Shown piece after piece: positions 19,415 to 27,911 of a stretch of 64,000 bases of DNA. Within the stretch, counting starts at the first letter, position 1. The number at the start of each line of letters is the position of its first letter. A model generated the notes under the pieces. It saw nothing but the letters and a program-made list of their open reading frames with translations. It did no database searches and was not told where the DNA came from. Source of the stretch: Massilia sp. Root418 (lineage in GTDB: Bacteria > Pseudomonadota > Gammaproteobacteria > Burkholderiales > Burkholderiaceae_D); the NCBI RefSeq assembly GCF_001425265.1, contig NZ_LMEC01000020.1, positions 644,707 to 708,706 on the forward strand, read 5' to 3'. The translations under genes and the position numbers were made by a program.

Positions 19415-20653
19415 ATGCAACCGAACTTCCGCTCCCGCGACATGCTGCTGTCGCACATCGCGCACACCATGCAGTTCTACCACCCGCACAACATCGATCC
19501 CAGCGGCGGCTTCTACCACTTCTACCTGGACGACGGCACTATCTACGACCACAGCACGCGCCACCTGGTGAGCAGCACGCGCTTCGTATTCAACTACGCC
19601 ATGGCCTACCGCCAGTTCGGCGACGCGTCCTACCTGGAAGCGCTGCGCCACGGCGTGGCCTTCCTGCGCGACGCCCACCGCGACCCGCACACCGGCGGCT
19701 ACGCCTGGCAGCTGGAATGGAAGGATGGCGCCAGGCGCGTGCTCGACGGCGACAACCACTGCTACGGCCTGGCCTTCGTCCTGCTGGCCTACGCGCACGC
19801 GCTGGCGGCCGGCATCGAGGAAGCGCGCGGCTGGATGGACGAGACCTTTGCGCTGATGGAGCGCCGCTTCTGGCAGGCGCAGCACGGCCTGTACGCCGAC
19901 CAGGCCAGCGCCGACTGGTCCTTGCTGGACGGCTACCGCGGCCAGAACGCCAATATGCACGCCTGCGAAGCCATGCTGGCAGCCTACGAGGCCTCCGGCG
20001 AGCAGCGCTACCTGCACCGCGCCGAACTGCTGGCCCACAACATCACCGTGCGCCAGGCCGCGCTGGCCGGCGGCATGATCTGGGAACACTACCGCGCCGA
20101 CTGGTCGGTGGACTGGGACTACAACCGCGAGGACAAGAGCAACATCTTCCGCCCATGGGGCTACCAGCCCGGCCACTTCACCGAGTGGGCCAAGCTGCTG
20201 CTGATCATGGAACGCCACGCCGCCGCCATGGCCGGTCCCTCGGACTGGCTGGCGCCGCGCGCCACGCAGCTGTTCGACCTGGCGCTGGACAAGGCCTGGG
20301 ACGGCCGGCACGGCGGCATCCACTACGGCTTCGGCCCGCAGGACGAGATCTGCGACGGCGACAAATACTTCTGGGTGCAGGCCGAAAGCCTGGCCGCCGC
20401 CGCCGTGCTGGCCGCGCGCACCGGCGAGCAGCGCTACTGGGACTGGTACGACAGGATCTGGGCCTACAGCTGGGAGCACATGGTGGACCACCGCCACGGC
20501 GCCTGGTATCGCATCCTCACGCCCGACAACCGCAAGATCAGCGCCGAGAAAAGCCCCGCCGGCAAGGTCGACTACCATACAATGGGCGCGTGCTACGAGG
20601 TACTGAACGTGATCGATCCTGCTGCCCCCACCGCTCCTGGACGCGTGAAATGA
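19415..20653 (+). CDS. AGE-family (N-acylglucosamine 2-epimerase-like) sugar isomerase
   Basis: A 412-residue protein with the (alpha/alpha)6-barrel pattern of the AGE superfamily, which includes mannose isomerase and YihS. Conserved segments are STRFVFNYAMAYRQFGD, DGDNHCYGLAFVLLAYAHAL, NANMHACEAMLAAYEASGE and PWGYQPGHFTEWAKLL. The His residues of the last two and of VDYHTMGACYEVL are the expected catalytic positions. It probably interconverts an aldose and ketose such as mannose and fructose. The next gene is a PfkB kinase whose start overlaps this stop, so the two likely act in sequence. Confidence 0.85.
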   Translation: MQPNFRSRDMLLSHIAHTMQFYHPHNIDPSGGFYHFYLDDGTIYDHSTRHLVSSTRFVFNYAMAYRQFGDASYLEALRHGVAFLRDAHRDPHTGGYAWQLEWKDGARRVLDGDNHCYGLAFVLLAYAHALAAGIEEARGWMDETFALMERRFWQAQHGLYADQASADWSLLDGYRGQNANMHACEAMLAAYEASGEQRYLHRAELLAHNITVRQAALAGGMIWEHYRADWSVDWDYNREDKSNIFRPWGYQPGHFTEWAKLLLIMERHAAAMAGPSDWLAPRATQLFDLALDKAWDGRHGGIHYGFGPQDEICDGDKYFWVQAESLAAAAVLAARTGEQRYWDWYDRIWAYSWEHMVDHRHGAWYRILTPDNRKISAEKSPAGKVDYHTMGACYEVLNVIDPAAPTAPGRVK

Positions 20654-21579
20654 ACCAAAACTTCCCCGCCTTCGTCGCCGCCGGCGAGGCGCTGACCGAC
20701 CTCATACGCACCGGCCCGGACGGCTGGCGCAGCCTGGTGGGCGGCTCCACCTGGAACGTGGCGCGCGTGGTCGCCAGCCTGGGCCTGCCCAGCGCCTTCG
20801 CAGGCGCCATCAGCCGCGACGTGTTCGGCGCGCGGCTGGCCGAGGCCAATGCCGCCGCCGGGCTGGATGGCCGCTTCCTGCAGCAGCTGGACAAGTCGCC
20901 GCTGCTGGCGGTGGTGCATGAACTCGATCCGCCGGCCTACTTCTTCGTCGGCGACGACAGCGCCGACCTGCATTTCGACGCCGCGCAGCTGCCGCAGGGC
21001 TGGCAGGCGGGCGCGCGCTGGGTGCATTTCGGCGGCATCAGCCTGGCGCGCGAGCCGCTGGCCGGCAAGCTGCTGGCGCTGGCCGAGGAGCTCAAGCTGC
21101 ACGGCGTGTCCATCAGTTACGATCCCAACTTCCGCGCCCTGATGGACCAGCGCTACGACGCCGTGCTGCAGCGCATGGCCGCGCTGGCAGACGTCATCAA
21201 GGTGTCGGACGAGGACTTGCGCGGCCTGTTCCGCTGCAGCGACGCGGAGCAGGCCTTCGCCTCCCTGCGCGCCCTCAACCCGGACGCCATCTACCTGTAC
21301 ACGCGCGGCGAACACGGCGCGCGCATCTACCAGGGCGCCAGCAGCTGGAGCGCGCCGGCGCCGAAAATCAGCGTGGTGGATACGGTGGGCGCGGGCGATG
21401 CCAGCATCGGCGCGCTGCTCTACAGCTTCATCGCGCGGCCGGCCGAAACGCTGGAGGGCCACCTGGGCTTCGCCGTGGCTGCCGGCGCGGCGGCCTGCAC
21501 GGCAGCGGGCGCCACGCCGCCCACCTTGCAGCAGGTGATGCAACTGATATCCTCCTCACCGGGGAGCAACGCCGCATGA
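20650..21579 (+). CDS. PfkB-family carbohydrate kinase (fructokinase-like)
   Basis: A 309-residue ribokinase-family enzyme. It opens with FVAAGEALTDLIRTGPDGW and VGGSTWNVARVVASLGL and closes with the catalytic DTVGAGDASIGALLYSF. It resembles fructokinases and is distinct from the KdgK upstream. Overlap of its ATG with the preceding TGA (ATGA) suggests coupled translation with the isomerase, so the likely substrate is the ketose made by that enzyme. Its stop overlaps the start of the GH97 gene. Confidence 0.87.
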   Translation: MNQNFPAFVAAGEALTDLIRTGPDGWRSLVGGSTWNVARVVASLGLPSAFAGAISRDVFGARLAEANAAAGLDGRFLQQLDKSPLLAVVHELDPPAYFFVGDDSADLHFDAAQLPQGWQAGARWVHFGGISLAREPLAGKLLALAEELKLHGVSISYDPNFRALMDQRYDAVLQRMAALADVIKVSDEDLRGLFRCSDAEQAFASLRALNPDAIYLYTRGEHGARIYQGASSWSAPAPKISVVDTVGAGDASIGALLYSFIARPAETLEGHLGFAVAAGAAACTAAGATPPTLQQVMQLISSSPGSNAA

Positions 21580-23474
21580 AATCCATCCTGCTTTTCATCG
21601 CAGCCCTGCTGCTGCAGGGGGCCGCCGCGGCCCAGGTCAACGAGCAGCCGGGCCAGGCCAGCGTGGCCTCGCCCGACAAGAACCTGAACTTCGTGTTCTA
21701 CCAGAAGGCCAATGCCGCCGGCAAGCGCGAGCTGTACTACCGCGTCACCTACAAGCACAAGACCATCATCCTCGATTCGCTGCTCGACCTTCAGCTGGAC
21801 AACCACCTGTCGGAAAGCGCGATGGCGCTCAAGGTGGACAAGCAGGCCAAATGGTTCGACAACCTGGCCGTCACCGGCATCCGGCACGCTGCGCACGACA
21901 GCACCTGGACCCCGCAGACCGGCGAGCGCGCCGCCATCCGCGACCATTACAACCAGATGACGGTGAACATGGTCAAGGACGACAACCCCATCTATCCGCT
22001 GTCGCTGGAGGTGCGCGCCTACAACGAAGGCGTGGCTTTCCGCTTCGCGTTCCCGGAAAACGAAAAAGGCACCTACTACCGCGTGGTGCAGGAGAACACC
22101 GAGTTCGCCTTCCCGGTCGAGACCAAGGCCTGGTTCCACGGCTGGGCGCAGGCCCCCTACCAGCTGCTGCCGCTGGCCAACTGGCCGGACGAATCGGAGC
22201 GCCCGCTCACGCTGGAGGTGCTGGGCCGTATCCACGTGGCGCTGCTGGAAGCGAACATGGTGGACTACTCGCGCACCAAGTTCAGGCTGCACAAGACCAA
22301 GCCTAACACCCTGGTCACCTCCATGCACGACCCGGCCGACCTGATCTCCCCCTTCGCCACGCCGTGGCGCGGCATCATGGTGGCGGAAACGGCCGGCGCG
22401 CTGGCCGACAACAGCCACTTCATCCTCAACCTGAACCCGCCCTCGGCCCTCCCCGGCGCGGACTGGATCAAGCCCGGCAAGATCATGCGGGTGATGACGC
22501 AGACCACCGCCAGCGCCAAGGCCAATATCGACTTCGCCGCCAAACGCAAGCTGCAGTACATCCTGTTCGACTGGAAGTGGTACGGCCCGGCCTTCTCCTT
22601 CGATTCCGATGCCACCAGGGTGGCCATCCCGGACTTCGACCTGCCCGAAATCATCCGCTACGCAGCCGGCAAGGGCGTGGGCGTGTGGCTGTACGTGAAC
22701 CAGCAGGCGCTGCTGGCGCAGGGCGACACCCTGTTCCGGACCTACAAGCAATGGGGCGTGAAAGGCGTGAAGTTCGGTTTCGTGCAGGTGGGTTCGCACC
22801 GCTGGACCACGTGGCTGGAAAAAGCCGTGCGCCAGGCCGCCGACGCCGGCCTGATGGTCAACATCCACGACGACTGGCGCCCCACCGGCGAACAGCGCAC
22901 CTGGCCCAACCTGATGACCTCCGAAGGCATACGCGGCAACGAGGAAATTCCGGACGCCACGCACAACACCGTGCTGCCGTTCACGCGCTTCCTGGCCGGC
23001 GCGGCGGACTACACCATCTGCTACTACGATCCGCGCATCAAGACCACCCACGCGCACCAGCTGGCGCTCGCCGCCATCTATTACAGCCCGCTGCAAACGC
23101 TGTACTGGTACGACAAGCCGGAGATGTCGGCCGACGAACCGGAACTGGCGTTCTGGGACCGCATTCCCACCACTTGGGACGACAGCAAGCTGCTGCAGGG
23201 CGCGCCGGGCCAGTTCGTCAGCACCGCCCGCCGCAAGGGGCAGGACTGGTTCGTGGGCACCATCACCAACAATAGCGCACGCAAGGCCAGCGTGAAGCTG
23301 GACTTCCTGGAACCGGGCCGCCACTACACCGCGACGATATACGCGGACGATGCGGCCGCCCCCACCAAAACAAAAGTCGGCGTCAGCAAGCGCCGCGTCA
23401 ACGCAGACTCGGTCATCGAAGCCGAGCTGCTGCCGTCCGGCGGCCAGGCCATCTGGCTGACGCCGGAATCGTAA
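21576..23474 (+). CDS. GH97 family alpha-glycosidase, exported
   Basis: A 632-residue protein with a signal peptide at residues 1-19 and the three-part GH97 layout. The N-terminal beta-sandwich covers about residues 25-270, the (beta/alpha)8 barrel about 290-540, and the C-terminal beta domain runs to the end. GH97 acts on alpha-glucosides or alpha-galactosides. The barrel contains YILFDWKWYGP, the strand GVKGVKFGFVQ and TSEGIRGNEE. In retaining members the KFDF-like strand carries the nucleophile Asp, whereas here that residue is Gly401. This points to the inverting branch or a different chemistry. It is coupled to the kinase gene by a four-base overlap. Confidence 0.9.
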   Translation: MKSILLFIAALLLQGAAAAQVNEQPGQASVASPDKNLNFVFYQKANAAGKRELYYRVTYKHKTIILDSLLDLQLDNHLSESAMALKVDKQAKWFDNLAVTGIRHAAHDSTWTPQTGERAAIRDHYNQMTVNMVKDDNPIYPLSLEVRAYNEGVAFRFAFPENEKGTYYRVVQENTEFAFPVETKAWFHGWAQAPYQLLPLANWPDESERPLTLEVLGRIHVALLEANMVDYSRTKFRLHKTKPNTLVTSMHDPADLISPFATPWRGIMVAETAGALADNSHFILNLNPPSALPGADWIKPGKIMRVMTQTTASAKANIDFAAKRKLQYILFDWKWYGPAFSFDSDATRVAIPDFDLPEIIRYAAGKGVGVWLYVNQQALLAQGDTLFRTYKQWGVKGVKFGFVQVGSHRWTTWLEKAVRQAADAGLMVNIHDDWRPTGEQRTWPNLMTSEGIRGNEEIPDATHNTVLPFTRFLAGAADYTICYYDPRIKTTHAHQLALAAIYYSPLQTLYWYDKPEMSADEPELAFWDRIPTTWDDSKLLQGAPGQFVSTARRKGQDWFVGTITNNSARKASVKLDFLEPGRHYTATIYADDAAAPTKTKVGVSKRRVNADSVIEAELLPSGGQAIWLTPES

Positions 23475-23487
23475 GGAGACAAGACAA

Positions 23488-24777
23488 ATGAACACCCGCC
23501 AGGCGCATTACCGCTTCCTCAGTACCTTTGTGTACGTGTATTTCTTCGCCCAGGCCATGAGCATCTCGCTGCTGGCGCTGTGGCTGCGCACCACCTTGCA
23601 GCTGAGCGGCACCGAGACCGGCATCGTCTTCGCCGCCAACTTCGTCGCCGCCATGTGCTCGCAGCCCATCTACGGCTTCGTGTCCGACCGCATCGGCACG
23701 CGCAAGCACATCCTGTGGGTGGTGAGCGCGCTGTGCGCCCTGTGCGGGGTGTTCTTCCTGTTTGTCTACGGGCCGCTGCTGCGCGCCAACGTGGTGCTGG
23801 GCGCCATCGTGGGCGGGATCTACCTGGGCGTCACCTTCATCGCCGGCAGCTACGCCATCGAATCGTACGTGGACCGCATCGGCCGCCGCCACGGCTTCGA
23901 ATACAGCCGCGTCAGGCTGTGGGGATCGCTGGGATTCGCCAGCGCCGCCATGTTCTCGGGCCGCATCTACAACATCAACCCCAGCATCAACTTCTTCCTC
24001 GCCTCCACCGCCGGCGTGGCCATGCTGGCCATGCTGCTGCTGTGGCGCACCCGCGACGACGGCGCCGACACGGCCGCCGCCAACAGCGTGCGCCTGGCCG
24101 ACGCGCTCGGCCTGCTGCGCGACCCGAAGTTCTGGCGCTTCATGGTGTTCGTGCTGGGCGTGACCAATATCTACCTGGTGTTCGACCAGCAGTTCCCCAG
24201 CTACTTCACGTCACTGTTCCCGGACCCGAAAACCGGCGCCGCCATGTTCGGCTACCTGAACTCGGCGCAGATCTTCATCGAAGCGTGCGGCCTGTTCCTG
24301 TCGCCGCTGCTGGTCAAGCGCATCGGCGCCAAGAACGGCCTGCTGCTGGCCGGCTCCATCATGCTGGTGCGGATCGCCGGTTCCGGCCTGGCCGTGGGCC
24401 CGCTGTCCATCTCCGCGCTGAAGATGCTGCACTCGGTGGAGCTGCCGATCCTGGTGGTGTCCATCTTCCGCTACATCGCCTGCCACTTCGACAACCGGCT
24501 GGCCTCCACGCTGTACATGGTGGGCGTGAGCTTCGGCCACTCGCTGGGCCTGGCCATCCTGTCGCCGCTGGTGGGAAAGAGCTACGACCTGATGGGCTTC
24601 CCCGCCACCTATCTCACCCTGGCCGCGCTTGGGCTGGGCTTCCTGGCCGCCTCCGCCTGGGCCCTGCAGCCTACGCCGGCCGAAACCGGCCGCGGCGCCG
24701 GCAAAAACGCCGGCCCGGCCTCAGCGCCGGCCACCGCACCCGCCCAGACCACGCAACCGGCGTCCAGCGCCAACTGA
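23488..24777 (+). CDS. MFS oligosaccharide:proton symporter (LacY-like)
   Basis: A 429-residue integral membrane protein with about 12 hydrophobic segments. The MFS loop-2 signature is present in YGFVSDRIGTRKHILW, and RVRLWGSLGFASAA resembles the oligosaccharide:H+ symporter group that includes LacY. It ends in a disordered Ala/Pro/Thr tail. It sits between the GH97 and GH88 genes in the operon, so it most likely carries the unsaturated disaccharides that GH88 then splits. A ribosome-binding site (AAGGAGA) precedes the ATG. Confidence 0.88.
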   Translation: MNTRQAHYRFLSTFVYVYFFAQAMSISLLALWLRTTLQLSGTETGIVFAANFVAAMCSQPIYGFVSDRIGTRKHILWVVSALCALCGVFFLFVYGPLLRANVVLGAIVGGIYLGVTFIAGSYAIESYVDRIGRRHGFEYSRVRLWGSLGFASAAMFSGRIYNINPSINFFLASTAGVAMLAMLLLWRTRDDGADTAAANSVRLADALGLLRDPKFWRFMVFVLGVTNIYLVFDQQFPSYFTSLFPDPKTGAAMFGYLNSAQIFIEACGLFLSPLLVKRIGAKNGLLLAGSIMLVRIAGSGLAVGPLSISALKMLHSVELPILVVSIFRYIACHFDNRLASTLYMVGVSFGHSLGLAILSPLVGKSYDLMGFPATYLTLAALGLGFLAASAWALQPTPAETGRGAGKNAGPASAPATAPAQTTQPASSAN

Positions 24778-24798
24778 CACCGCAACAAGGAGCAAAGC

Positions 24799-25998
24799 AT
24801 GTCCCCATCCCTCAACCCGGCCGTAATGGAGGCGCTGTCCGGCGCCCTGCCGCGCCACTGGGAAGCCCAGCCCGGCCAGGCGGCGCTGCAGCAAGCCATC
24901 GCGCATGTGCTGGCCGCGATCGACCGCAACCTGGAACACTTCGGCGCGGACTTCCCGGCGCCGTCCAGCACCAACTCGGTCTATCCCACCATCGGCAACA
25001 TCGAATGGACCAACGGCTTCTGGACCGGCATGCTGTGGCTGGCCTACGAAGTGAGCGGCAAGCCGCACTACCGCGCCGCAGCCGAGGAACACGTGCGCAG
25101 CTTCCATGCGCGCCAGGCGCAGCGTATCAACACCAACCACCACGACCTGGGCTTCCTGTACAGCTTATCCTGCATCGCGGCGCACAAGCTCACCGGCAGC
25201 GCACTGGCGGCCGAAGCGGCCATGGGCGCCGCGCGCCTGCTGCTGGAGCGCTACATGGAACGCGCCGGCATCATCCAGGCCTGGGGCGACCTGAACGACC
25301 CCGAGCAGGCCGGCCGCATGATCATCGACTGCAACCTGAACCTGCCGCTGCTGTACTGGGCGGCAGAGCACAGCGGCGAGCGCGCCTTCTCCGACGCGGC
25401 CAACCGCCATATCGAGGCCGCCGCGCGCCACATCGTGCGCGCCGACGGCTCCACCTTCCACACCTTCTTCTTCGACCCGGCCACCGGCCTGCCGCGCCAC
25501 GGCAAGACCCACCAGGGCTTTGCCGACGACTCCTGCTGGTCGCGCGGGCAGGCCTGGGGCATCTCCGGCTTCCCGCTGGTGAGCCGCCACAACGGCGACA
25601 CGCGCCTGCTGGACCTGTCCAAGGTGGTGGCCAACTACTTCCTGAACCGGCTGCCGGAGGACGGCATCTGCTACTGGGACCTGATCTTCACTACCGGCCC
25701 GGAGGAACGCGACAGCTCCGCCGCCGCCATCGCGGCCAGCGGCCTGCTGGAGCTGGCGCGCCAGCTGCCGCAGGATGATCCGCTGCGCGCCGCCTACCAG
25801 CGCGCCGCCGGCGGCATGGTGCAGGAACTGTCCAGCCGCTACCTGATCACCGACGGCGCACCCGGCAGCGGCCTGCTGAAGCACGCCGTGTACCACAAGC
25901 CGCAGCGCATGGGCGTGGACGAGTGCTGCATCTGGGGCGATTATTTTTATTTCGAAGCGCTGGTGCGCCTGACGCGCGACTGGCAACCATACTGGTAA
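24799..25998 (+). CDS. GH88 unsaturated glucuronyl hydrolase
   Basis: A 399-residue cytoplasmic (alpha/alpha)6-barrel enzyme without a signal peptide. It removes 4,5-unsaturated uronic acid from the non-reducing end of lyase products. Motifs include IEWTNGFWTGMLWLAYE, NHHDLGFLYSLSC, MIIDCNLNLPLLYWA and SCWSRGQAWGI. Asp116 and Asp177 match the catalytic pair of Bacillus unsaturated glucuronyl hydrolase (Asp88/Asp149), with the same 61-residue spacing. The released unsaturated uronate rearranges to the KduI substrate, so this gene links the extracellular lyases to the kdu pathway. Confidence 0.93.
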   Translation: MSPSLNPAVMEALSGALPRHWEAQPGQAALQQAIAHVLAAIDRNLEHFGADFPAPSSTNSVYPTIGNIEWTNGFWTGMLWLAYEVSGKPHYRAAAEEHVRSFHARQAQRINTNHHDLGFLYSLSCIAAHKLTGSALAAEAAMGAARLLLERYMERAGIIQAWGDLNDPEQAGRMIIDCNLNLPLLYWAAEHSGERAFSDAANRHIEAAARHIVRADGSTFHTFFFDPATGLPRHGKTHQGFADDSCWSRGQAWGISGFPLVSRHNGDTRLLDLSKVVANYFLNRLPEDGICYWDLIFTTGPEERDSSAAAIAASGLLELARQLPQDDPLRAAYQRAAGGMVQELSSRYLITDGAPGSGLLKHAVYHKPQRMGVDECCIWGDYFYFEALVRLTRDWQPYW

Positions 25999-26008
25999 GG
26001 ACCACGGC

Positions 26009-26836
26009 ATGACACTGCAACACCAATTCCTGGCAATCGACGAAGGCCGCCAGCGGCTGCACCTGATCGACACCCGCGACGCCGCCGCCGGCTGGAGCCG
26101 CAGCCTGGCGGACTTTGCGCTGGCGCGCGACCTGCAGCGCATCGGCCCGGACCGGGCCCTGGTCGGCTTTGAGCGCGGCTTCTTCGAGCTGGCCATCTCC
26201 AGCGGCGAAGTGCTGCGCGTGTGCGACCGCTGGATGGGCGTCACCGCCGCCTGCCGCCTGGACAACGGCGACACGCTGGTGACCGGCGTGGATCTGGATT
26301 TCGGCAAGAACGGCATCAACGTGCTGACGCTGGACAGCGACCTGGTGCAGACCGCGTCCGCACGCCGCGAAGGCGACTATGTGCGCCTGATGCGCCCCGC
26401 CGGCGCCGGCTACCTGCTGTGCACCAACGACCATATCCTGGAAACGGACCAGGGCCTGAACGAACTCCGCAAGCTGGCCGCGCCCGGCTTCGAGCACGCC
26501 TGGAAGGCGCAGCGCACGGCCGACGGCGGCACCTTGGTCTCGGCCGGCTACGGCGCCTTCATGGCGCGCTTCGACGCGCAAGGCCGGCTGGCCTCTACCT
26601 TCGGCGGCGCGGCGCAGCTGCCGGCGGCGATGCGGGAGGAAGTGGCGCCCTTCTTCTACGCTACCTTCCAGGTGCTGGACAACGGCCACGTGGTGGTCGC
26701 CAACTGGCAGGGCCACGGCCCGGACAACGGCGCCAAAGGCCGCCAGCTGCTGGAGTTCGACGCGGCCGGCACGCTGCTGGGCAGCTGGTCCGACGCGGAC
26801 AAGCTGTCCTCGCTGCAGGGCATACTGGTGCTATGA
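26009..26836 (+). CDS. Uncharacterised predicted beta-propeller protein
   Basis: A 275-residue protein without a signal peptide. Its periodic short strands suggest a small beta-propeller: FLAIDEGRQRLHLIDTR, RLDNGDTLVTGVDLDFG, RTADGGTLVSAGYGAFMARF and VLDNGHVVVANWQGHGPDNG. I do not recognise a named family, and no clear catalytic motif is visible. It lies ten bases after the GH88 gene and 22 bases before a GH43 gene, so it is part of the uronide operon. It could be a sugar-acid-binding, lactonase-like or lyase-like protein. The NWQGHGPDN segment recurs in similar hypothetical proteins as far as I recall, but I cannot assign a function. Confidence 0.65.
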   Translation: MTLQHQFLAIDEGRQRLHLIDTRDAAAGWSRSLADFALARDLQRIGPDRALVGFERGFFELAISSGEVLRVCDRWMGVTAACRLDNGDTLVTGVDLDFGKNGINVLTLDSDLVQTASARREGDYVRLMRPAGAGYLLCTNDHILETDQGLNELRKLAAPGFEHAWKAQRTADGGTLVSAGYGAFMARFDAQGRLASTFGGAAQLPAAMREEVAPFFYATFQVLDNGHVVVANWQGHGPDNGAKGRQLLEFDAAGTLLGSWSDADKLSSLQGILVL

Positions 26837-26858
26837 ACGGCAGCGGCACGGAGACCAC

Positions 26859-27893
26859 ATGATCAAGCATGCATTACCGCGCGCGCTGGCCGTGCTCGGA
26901 CTGGCGCTGGCCGCCGGCGCCGGCAGCGCCGCCGCCGTCGAATTCGACAATCCCCTGCTGCCGCAGCGCGCCGATCCGCACGTGCAGCTGCAAGCCGACG
27001 GCAACTACTACTTCACCGCCACCGCGCCCGAATATGACCGCATCGAACTGCGCCGTACGCGCGACCTGAACGCCCTGCGCTCGGCGGAGACCAAAGTGGT
27101 GTGGCGCAAGCACGCGGCCGGGCCGATGAGCCACCACATCTGGGCGCCTGAACTGCACCGCATCGGCGGCAAGTGGTATATCTACTTCTCTGCCGGCCGC
27201 GCCGACGCGCACTGGGACATCCGTCCCTATGTGCTGGAAAACGCCGCGGACGATCCGATGACCGGGGAATGGAAAGAGCTGGGCCGCATCGACACCGGCT
27301 GGGACAGTTTCTCGCTGGACGCCACCATCTTCGAGCACAGGGGCAGGCGCTACTTCGTCTGGGTGCAATGCTGCCGCACGCCGGACGAGCCGATGAACAC
27401 CAGCATCTACATGGCGGAAATGCGTTCGCCGTCCGCCATCACCGGCAAGACCGTGCTGCTGACGCGGCCCGAGTACGCCTGGGAGAAGGTCAAGCACGCG
27501 GTGAACGAAGCGCCGGCGGTGCTGGCCAGGAACGGCAAGGTCTTCCTCACCTATTCCGCCAGCGCCACCGACGCCAACTACGCGCTCGGCATGCTGACGG
27601 CGGACGCCGGCGCCGACCTGCTGGATCCGGCCTCCTGGAAGAAGTCACCCGAGCCGGTGTTCAAGTCCAGCGCGGCCAACAGCCAGTACGGCCCGGGCCA
27701 CAACAGCTTCACCACCACGCCGGACGGCAAGACCGACATCCTGGTCTACCACGCGCGCAGCTACCGCGACATCCAGGGCGATCCGCTGTACGACCCGAAC
27801 CGCCACACGCGCGCGCAGGTCATCAACTGGAAAGCCGACGGCAGCCCGGACTTCGGCGAGCCCGTGCCGGACCGGCGCAAGGCCTTGGACTGA
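26859..27893 (+). CDS. GH43 glycosidase (arabinofuranosidase-like), exported
   Basis: A 344-residue protein with a signal peptide at residues 1-26. The propeller carries the GH43 triad: Asp39 in LLPQRADPHVQLQADG, the Asp of SFSLDATIFEHRGRRYFVW, and the Glu of HAVNEAPAVLARNGKVFLTY. SHHIWAPELHRIGGKWYIYF is also typical. The family contains exo-alpha-L-arabinofuranosidases, and the specificity is not proven. It is the last gene of the eleven-gene operon and ends 18 bases from the convergent LacI gene. No clear hairpin terminator is seen between the two. Confidence 0.91.
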   Translation: MIKHALPRALAVLGLALAAGAGSAAAVEFDNPLLPQRADPHVQLQADGNYYFTATAPEYDRIELRRTRDLNALRSAETKVVWRKHAAGPMSHHIWAPELHRIGGKWYIYFSAGRADAHWDIRPYVLENAADDPMTGEWKELGRIDTGWDSFSLDATIFEHRGRRYFVWVQCCRTPDEPMNTSIYMAEMRSPSAITGKTVLLTRPEYAWEKVKHAVNEAPAVLARNGKVFLTYSASATDANYALGMLTADAGADLLDPASWKKSPEPVFKSSAANSQYGPGHNSFTTTPDGKTDILVYHARSYRDIQGDPLYDPNRHTRAQVINWKADGSPDFGEPVPDRRKALD

Positions 27894-27911
27894 TGCGCCG
27901 ATGCAGGCCGC

